Shown one piece after another: positions 31,145-34,849 of a stretch of 34,849 nucleotides of DNA. This stretch comes from Streptomyces albospinus. Lineage in GTDB: Bacteria; Actinomycetota; Actinomycetes; Streptomycetales; Streptomycetaceae. Each line of letters opens with the position of its first letter. Within the stretch, counting starts at the first letter, position 1. The stretch is taken from positions 1-34,849 of the forward strand of contig NZ_BMRP01000064.1 of NCBI RefSeq assembly GCF_014648695.1, written 5' to 3'. The position numbers and the translations under genes were made by a program. The notes beneath the pieces were generated by a model. That model did no database searches. It worked only from the letters and a program-made list of their open reading frames with translations, and was not told where the DNA came from.

Positions 31145-31675
31145 GATGTGGCTCCGATGCTGGTGTGGGGGGAATGGCGCCCAGCTGATTTGACGCGCAC
31201 ATGAGGATTGCGACCGCGTTTGAAATCAGTCAAGGGCGGATACCGGACAGTGGCGTCCGCGCATCGGAATGGCGTCTGGTTTATGCGGATAGTCCCGATT
31301 GGTAGCGGCCTATCGGCGGGGCTTGAGGCTTTCCGGAACGGTTTCCGGGGTATGGAATTCGCCACCGGGATTTCCGTGCAGCCCTCCGGTCCGGGGCGGG
31401 AAAGGCGGCAGTGAATCAGGTTGCCACCCGGTAGCGGCCGGTGATTTCCGGCGTGTTACGCCAAGTGCGGCAAGGGTTCCGAGATCCGCCGTCGGCCGTA
31501 ACAGCGGTGAAATCTCGCCGAACTATGCTGGGCTTGTGGGGCAGTTGATATCCAAGTGCTGGAAGCCGGTTTGCTCCCCCTTTAATCACTGTGTGATACA
31601 TCTAACCGAACGGGTGTGTCAACGCCTGTGACCTGGGCAAATGCACCCGGGCGGGAACACTGTGAGGTGGAACGT
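31145..31675. promoter_or_regulatory. Regulatory region upstream of the urease operon
   Basis: The 530-bp gap between the divergent aminopeptidase and ureA genes holds no convincing gene and is less GC-rich near its ends. Two sequences fit the GlnR half-box pattern GTnAC-n6-GAAAn: GTAACAGCGGTGAAAT on the plus strand (31498-31513) and GTAACACGCCGGAAAT on the minus strand (31459 back to 31444). Urease genes are known GlnR targets in Streptomyces. No clear -35/-10 pair was found. Confidence 0.4.
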
Positions 31676-31978
31676 ATGCAACTGACCCCGCATGAGCAGG
31701 AACGGCTGATGATTCATGTGGCGGCAGATGTGGCCGAAAAGCGGCGGGCGCGGGGATTGAAGCTGAACCACCCGGAATCCATCGCTCTGCTGACTGTGCA
31801 CATCCTTGAAGGCGCCCGGGACGGTCGTTCCGTCGCCGAGCTCATGTCCTCCGGCCGCAAGGTGCTCACTCGCGACGACGTCATGGAAGGCGTCCCGGAG
31901 ATGATCCACGACGTTCAGGTCGAAGCGACCTTCCCCGACGGCACCAAGCTCGTCACCGTTCACGAACCCATCAACTGA
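31676..31978 (+). CDS. ureA: Urease subunit gamma
   Basis: A 100-aa protein from ATG 31676 with GAGGTGG upstream. MQLTPHEQERLMIHVAADVA, GLKLNHPESIALLTVHILEG, ARDGRSVAELMSSGR, VLTRDDVMEGVPEMIHDVQV and EATFPDGTKLVTVHEPI match the gamma subunit throughout and at the normal length. It is the smallest piece of the trimeric nickel urease that hydrolyses urea to ammonia and carbamate in the cytosol. First gene of the operon; 11 bp to ureB. Upstream frame to 31616 exists but has no ribosome site. Confidence 0.97.
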   Translation: MQLTPHEQERLMIHVAADVAEKRRARGLKLNHPESIALLTVHILEGARDGRSVAELMSSGRKVLTRDDVMEGVPEMIHDVQVEATFPDGTKLVTVHEPIN

Positions 31979-31989
31979 CCGCGGGAGTA

Positions 31990-32307
31990 ATGAAGATGAT
32001 CCCGGGACAGATCCTCTACGCCGACGAGCCGGTACGCCTGAACGAAGGGCTCCCCCTCACGCGCATGACCGTCCTCAACGCCGCCGACCGCCCGGTCCAG
32101 GTCGGCTCGCACTACCACTTCGCCGAGGCCAATCCCGGCCTCGACTTCGACCGCGCCGCCGCGCACGGCAAGCGGCTGAACGTCGCGGCCGGCTCCGCCG
32201 TGCGCTTCGAGCCCGGAATCCCCACCGAGGTCGAGCTGGTCCCCATCGGGGGCAAGCGGATCGTCGCGGGCCTGCGCGGTGAGACCGGAGGAGCACTCGA
32301 TGGCTGA
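31990..32307 (+). CDS. ureB: Urease subunit beta
   Basis: A 105-aa beta subunit. IPGQILYADEPVRLNEGLPL, RMTVLNAADRPVQVGSHYHF, AEANPGLDFDRAAAHGKRLN, GSAVRFEPGIPTEVELVPIG and KRIVAGLRGETGGALDG follow the family exactly. Two starts are possible: ATG 31990 and ATG 31996; the GGGAG at about 31982 is better spaced for 31996 (MIPGQI), which is the usual beginning. It overlaps ureC by eight bases, so the subunits are made in a coupled way. Confidence 0.97.
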   Translation: MKMIPGQILYADEPVRLNEGLPLTRMTVLNAADRPVQVGSHYHFAEANPGLDFDRAAAHGKRLNVAAGSAVRFEPGIPTEVELVPIGGKRIVAGLRGETGGALDG

Positions 32308-34021
32308 TCTGACCCGCCAGGAGTACGCCGACCTGTTCGGCCCCACCGCCGGCGACCGGATCCGGCTCGCCGACACCGACCTGGTCATCGAGATCACCGA
32401 GGACCGCTCGGGCGGCCCCGGCCGGGCCGGCGACGAGGCGGTGTTCGGCGGCGGCAAGGTGATCCGCGAATCCATGGGCCAGTCCCGCGCCACCCGCGCC
32501 GAGGGGACGCCCGACACGGTGATCACCGGTGTCGTCGTGCTCGACCACTGGGGCATCGTCAAGACCGATGTCGGTATCCGGGACGGCAGGATCACCGCCC
32601 TGGGCAAGGCCGGCAACCCGGACACCATGGACGGCGTCCACCCCGACCTGGTCATCGGTCCGGAGACCGAGATCATCGCGGGCAACGGCAAGATCCTCAC
32701 CGCCGGCGGTATCGACACCCACGTCCACTTCATCTGCCCCCAGCAGGTGGACGAGGCGCTGGCCGCGGGCATCACCACGCTCGTCGGCGGCGGCACCGGT
32801 CCCGCGGAGGGCAGCAAGGCCACCACCATCACCCCCGGCGCCTGGCACGTCGCCCGGCTCTTCGAGTCGATGGACAACCTGCCGGTCAACGTCGGGCTCC
32901 TCGGCAAGGGCAACACCATGTCCCTGCCGTCGATGCGCGACCAGCTGAAGGCCGGCGTCCTCGGCTTCAAGATCCACGAGGACTGGGGCGCCACGCCCGC
33001 CGTCCTCGACGCCTGCCTGACGGTGTGCGAGGAGAGCGGCGCCCAGCTCGCGATCCACACCGACACCCTCAACGAGGCCGGCTTCCTCGGCGACACCATC
33101 GCCGCCATCGCCGGCCGCTCCATCCACGCGTTCCACGTCGAAGGCGCCGGCGGCGGCCACGCCCCGGACATGATCGCGATGGTCTCCGAGTCCAATGTGC
33201 TGCCCGCGTCGACCAACCCGACGCGCCCGCACACCGTCAACACCGTCGAGGAACACCTCGACATGCTGATGGTCTGCCACCACCTCAACCCGGCCGTCCC
33301 CGAGGACCTGGCGTTCGCCGAGTCCCGGATCCGGCCCTCCACCATCGCCGCCGAGGACATCCTGCACGACCTCGGCGCCATCTCGATCATGTCCTCCGAC
33401 GCCCAGGCCATGGGCCGGATCGGCGAGGTCGTGCTGCGTACCTGGCAGACCGCGCACGTCATGAAGCGCCGCCGGGGCGCCCTGCCCGGCGACGGCCGCG
33501 CGGACAACCACCGCGCCCGGCGCTATGTCGCGAAGTACACCGTCAACGCGGCCATCGCCCAGGGCATCGACCACGTCGTCGGCTCGGTCGAGAGCGGCAA
33601 GCTCGCCGACCTCGTCCTGTGGGACCCGGCGTTCTTCGGCGTCAAGCCGCAGCTCGTCATCAAGGGCGGCCAGATCGCGTATGCGCAGATGGGCGACGCC
33701 AACGCGTCCATCCCCACCCCGCAGCCGATCCTGCCCCGCCCGATGTTCGGCGCCTTCGGCAGGGCCCCGGGCAGCAACTCGCTCAACTTCGTCTCCCGGC
33801 AGGCCATCGAGGACAACCTCCCCGAGCGCCTCCCGCTGGCCAAGTCCTTCGAAGCCATCCGCTCCACCCGCGGCGTCACGAAGGCCGACATGCGCAACAA
33901 CGACGCCCTGCCGCGCGTCCAGGTCGATCCCGACACCTTCACGGTGACCATCGACGACGAGGTGGTCGAACCCGCCCCGGCCGCCGAACTCCCCATGGCC
34001 CAGCGGTACTTCCTCTTCTGA
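32300..34021 (+). CDS. ureC: Urease subunit alpha
   Basis: A 573-aa catalytic subunit from ATG 32300 with GGAGGAG upstream. Nickel-site residues are in place: GGIDTHVHFICPQQ (two His), VLGFKIHEDWGATP with the lysine (about K224) that is carbamylated, AIHTDTLNEAGF and HAFHVEGAGGGHAPD (His ligands), MVCHHLNPAVPEDLAFAESR forming the mobile flap with its catalytic His, and ISIMSSDAQAMGRIGEV with the Asp ligand. It ends AELPMAQRYFLF as in other ureases. Length and order are standard. It must be activated by the UreF, UreG and UreD proteins, of which ureF and the start of ureG follow. Confidence 0.98.
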   Translation: MADLTRQEYADLFGPTAGDRIRLADTDLVIEITEDRSGGPGRAGDEAVFGGGKVIRESMGQSRATRAEGTPDTVITGVVVLDHWGIVKTDVGIRDGRITALGKAGNPDTMDGVHPDLVIGPETEIIAGNGKILTAGGIDTHVHFICPQQVDEALAAGITTLVGGGTGPAEGSKATTITPGAWHVARLFESMDNLPVNVGLLGKGNTMSLPSMRDQLKAGVLGFKIHEDWGATPAVLDACLTVCEESGAQLAIHTDTLNEAGFLGDTIAAIAGRSIHAFHVEGAGGGHAPDMIAMVSESNVLPASTNPTRPHTVNTVEEHLDMLMVCHHLNPAVPEDLAFAESRIRPSTIAAEDILHDLGAISIMSSDAQAMGRIGEVVLRTWQTAHVMKRRRGALPGDGRADNHRARRYVAKYTVNAAIAQGIDHVVGSVESGKLADLVLWDPAFFGVKPQLVIKGGQIAYAQMGDANASIPTPQPILPRPMFGAFGRAPGSNSLNFVSRQAIEDNLPERLPLAKSFEAIRSTRGVTKADMRNNDALPRVQVDPDTFTVTIDDEVVEPAPAAELPMAQRYFLF

Positions 34022-34054
34022 CGTGCCGTCAATGAACGATCCGGAGCACCATCG

Positions 34055-34729
34055 ATGAGCCGCGCTGCGCTGCTCGTCCTCGCCGACGGCCGGTTCCCCG
34101 CCGGAGGGCACGCCCACTCGGGCGGCGCCGAACCGGCCGTCACCGCGGGACGTATCAAGGACGCCGCCACCCTGGAGACCTTCTGCCGGGGCCGGCTGCA
34201 CACCGCGGGCCTGGTCGCCGCGGGACTCGCCGCGGCAGCCGCCGCCGGCTGCGACCCGCTCCTCCTGGACGACGCCGCCGACGCCCGCACGCCGGTACCG
34301 GCGCTGCGCCAGGTCGCCCGGCGGCTCGGCCGCCAGATGATGCGGGCAGCCCGCGCCACCTGGCCCGGACCCGAGCTCGACGCGCTCGCCGCGGCCCGCC
34401 CGCGCGGCGCCCACCAGCCGGTCGTCCTCGGCCTGGCCGCCCGGTCCGCCGGACTGGCACCGCTGGACGCCGCGTACGCCGTCGCCTACGAGAACATCAG
34501 CGGTCCGGCCGCCGCCGCGGTCCGGCTGCTGAGCCTGGACCCCTTCGACGCCACCGCCGTCCTCGCCCACCTCGCCCCCGACCTCGAACAGGTCGCGGAA
34601 CAGGGAGCCGAGGCAGCGGCCCGCGTCGCCACCGAAGGACTCGACGCCCTGCCCGCCGCCTCCGCGCCGCTGCTCGACATCAGCGCCGAGGCACACGCCG
34701 CCTGGCCGGTGCGCCTCTTCGCGTCCTGA
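34055..34729 (+). CDS. ureF: Urease accessory protein UreF
   Basis: A 224-aa all-helical accessory protein from ATG 34055. LVLADGRFPAGGHAHSGGAE is the N-terminal signature (D-x-x-x-P-x-G-x-x-x-H-S-x-G). RLGRQMMRAARATWPGPELD, GAHQPVVLGLAARSAGLAPL and AYENISGPAAAAVRLLSLDP continue the family pattern. UreF bridges urease and UreG and controls its GTPase during nickel and CO2 insertion. It lies 33 bp after ureC, with CCGGAGC as ribosome site. No ureE gene separates them, as usual in Streptomyces. Confidence 0.95.
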   Translation: MSRAALLVLADGRFPAGGHAHSGGAEPAVTAGRIKDAATLETFCRGRLHTAGLVAAGLAAAAAAGCDPLLLDDAADARTPVPALRQVARRLGRQMMRAARATWPGPELDALAAARPRGAHQPVVLGLAARSAGLAPLDAAYAVAYENISGPAAAAVRLLSLDPFDATAVLAHLAPDLEQVAEQGAEAAARVATEGLDALPAASAPLLDISAEAHAAWPVRLFAS

Positions 34730-34792
34730 CCTCCGCCGCCGCCCACCGCGCCGCGCACCCCGCGGCCGTACGAACCACCGGAGTGACCCACC

Positions 34793-34849
34793 ATGCACCT
34801 CGACCACCAGGACGGCTTCCCCGAGCGGCACACCTACAGCGCCGCCGCC
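34793..34849 (+). CDS. ureG: Urease accessory GTPase UreG (first 19 codons, cut by window edge)
   Basis: ATG 34793, with GGAG upstream, starts MHLDHQDGFPERHTYSAAA and runs off the window. The His/Asp-rich beginning and its place after ureF are those of actinobacterial UreG, the nickel-carrying GTPase. The P-loop is outside the window, so the call depends mainly on context. Confidence 0.75.
   Translation, partial: MHLDHQDGFPERHTYSAAA

Noticed and set aside
32075..34831. 918-codon minus-strand open frame opposite ureB, ureC and ureF
   Set aside because: Despite its length it is the reverse of the urease genes and is almost pure Gly/Val/Asp/Arg; no motif and no ribosome site.
1..34849. CRISPR arrays, tRNA or rRNA genes
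   Set aside because: No regularly spaced repeats longer than the tandem pair at 14094 and no cloverleaf or rRNA-like sequence were noticed; a covariance-model scan was not possible.

Overview
The window is very GC-rich, uses many GTG starts, and its genes are packed with ATGA/GTGA overlaps. Together with a S. griseus-type secreted aminopeptidase and a ureABC-ureF-ureG order without ureE, this points to a Streptomyces or close actinomycete chromosome. It reads as an accessory-rich region: intact operons are separated by broken genes and transposase relics. All calls come from reading the sequence; no database search was run.

Left region (1-7.5 kb): after the start of an ABC transporter ATPase gene (minus strand, cut by the window edge) and a VOC/glyoxalase relic comes the most unusual locus. 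A minus-strand operon (5595 to 2311) encodes a 161-aa protein with nine cysteines in repeated C-x5-C units, a DUF692/MNIO iron oxidase, a DUF2063/HvfC-like partner and a VioB-type ferritin-like protein. It is flanked on the plus strand by two paralogous PSDC+PSD pyruvoyl-type decarboxylases. Both are damaged: the left one by a TAG stop at its 52nd codon with a possible GTG restart, the right one by a -1 shift, a TGA and a +1 shift. Cys-rich substrate plus MNIO plus HvfC-like partner is the logic of bufferin-type RiPP systems; the ferritin-like protein and the decarboxylases are additions I do not recognise as a described combination.

Middle region (7.5-23.2 kb): MTA phosphorylase, then a block built from two related modules. 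Module 1: molybdopterin oxidoreductase fused to a cytochrome-b-like membrane domain, two small membrane proteins, a zinc-ribbon sugar epimerase, a divergent two-component system, and a tight four-gene operon (GT2, DUF2064, SAM methyltransferase, GT87). Module 2: a second oxidoreductase, small membrane protein and methyltransferase, followed by a GH15 trehalase-like enzyme. Relics of IS21, IS5 and ISL3 transposases lie at the module borders. A perfect 21-bp tandem repeat sits between the response regulator and the glycosyltransferase operon.

Right region (23.2-34.8 kb): gene fragments (phytoene-desaturase-like, sensor kinase fused in frame to an ISL3 transposase tail), a MORN-like protein, two divergent possibly related proteins, a serine recombinase relic, MmcQ/YjbR, an SDR/SnoaL divergent pair sharing two 23-bp palindromic operators, an orphan Phd/YefM antitoxin, a secreted M28 aminopeptidase, and the urease operon (ureA, B, C, F and the start of G) with possible GlnR-like half-sites upstream.
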